Shown piece after piece: positions 52,325 through 52,333 of a DNA stretch of 52,333 bases. Location of the stretch: the NCBI GenBank assembly GCA_021796415.1, contig JAJYJC010000004.1:1-52333 (forward strand), read 5' to 3'. This stretch comes from a bacterium (GTDB lineage Bacteria > Patescibacteriota > CPR2 > UBA1875 > JAJYID01). The number at the start of each line of letters is the position of its first letter. Positions within the stretch are counted from its first letter, which is position 1. The notes under the pieces are model-generated. The model did not search any database. It saw only the letters and a program-made list of their open reading frames with translations, and had not been told where the DNA came from. The position numbers and the translations under genes are program-made.

Positions 52325-52333
52325 TTTACATTT

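Noticed and set aside
1-52333. CRISPR array
   Set aside because: Repeats are dispersed between genes with no regular direct-repeat and spacer pattern and no cas genes.

Overview
The window reads as a compact bacterial housekeeping region, probably from a Candidate Phyla Radiation (Patescibacteria) organism. The reasons are: rpsE is followed directly by rplO with no rpmD (L30) between them; there is no adk or map gene between secY and infA; most proteins are short; the division and cell-wall cluster is reduced; and base composition is AT-rich. The phylum call is inference. The presence of rplA (L1) argues against those Parcubacteria that lack it. The genetic code is standard: TGA ends rpsL, and the only tRNA-Trp here has anticodon CCA, so this is not the UGA=Gly code of Gracilibacteria or Absconditabacteria. 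Almost every gene is on the minus strand; the exceptions are the tRNAs and rpmG.

Layout, in the direction of transcription (right to left). 52324-51295: a complete IS element with 21-bp terminal inverted repeats. 51269-43819: promoter, rpoB, rpoC. 43716-38701: promoter, rpsL, rpsG, fusA, then tuf with its own promoter, rpsJ, and a strong terminator. 38660-35430: five non-ribosomal genes sit between rpsJ and rplC (TrpR-like regulator, DoxX-like membrane protein, NUDIX, IlvE, eRF1-like protein). 35344-20076: a promoter followed by the merged S10-spc-alpha operon, rplC to rpoA, then rplQ-rplM-rpsI. 19769-15365: Trk-like protein, RluD-type pseudouridine synthase, DnaX delta-prime, PSP1/RicT, TPR protein. 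14683-15394 (plus strand): tRNA-Thr, tRNA-Tyr, tRNA-Thr, rpmG, tRNA-Trp. 14698-10929: cupin and nitrilase, then secE-nusG-rplK-rplA. 10783-9859: a frameshifted asparaginase-domain gene and CsaA. 9750-187: the dcw cluster mraZ-rsmH-ftsL-ftsI-murF-mraY-ftsW-murG-ftsQ, without murE, murD, murC or ddl.

The most unusual signal lies between the genes. Most operon spacers are filled by a few families of AT-rich, hairpin-forming repeats that run from the stop codon of one gene to the Shine-Dalgarno sequence of the next. In several cases the repeat supplies the stop codon or the last residues of the upstream gene, and the leader of the downstream gene as well. Separate GC-rich palindromes are scattered through the spacers. 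One lies in frame inside ilvE with a near-identical intergenic copy, and another lies in frame inside the rluD-type gene.

Other notable points are: an array of five 10-bp-phased GTGG boxes over the mraZ promoter; twin palindromic operators flanking a TrpR-like regulator; an EF-G whose G4 and G5 guanine-recognition motifs both deviate from consensus; a Trk-type protein that has lost the potassium selectivity filter; and promoters that predict leaderless mRNAs.

All functional calls rest on reading the sequence and on recalled family motifs; no database search was run.
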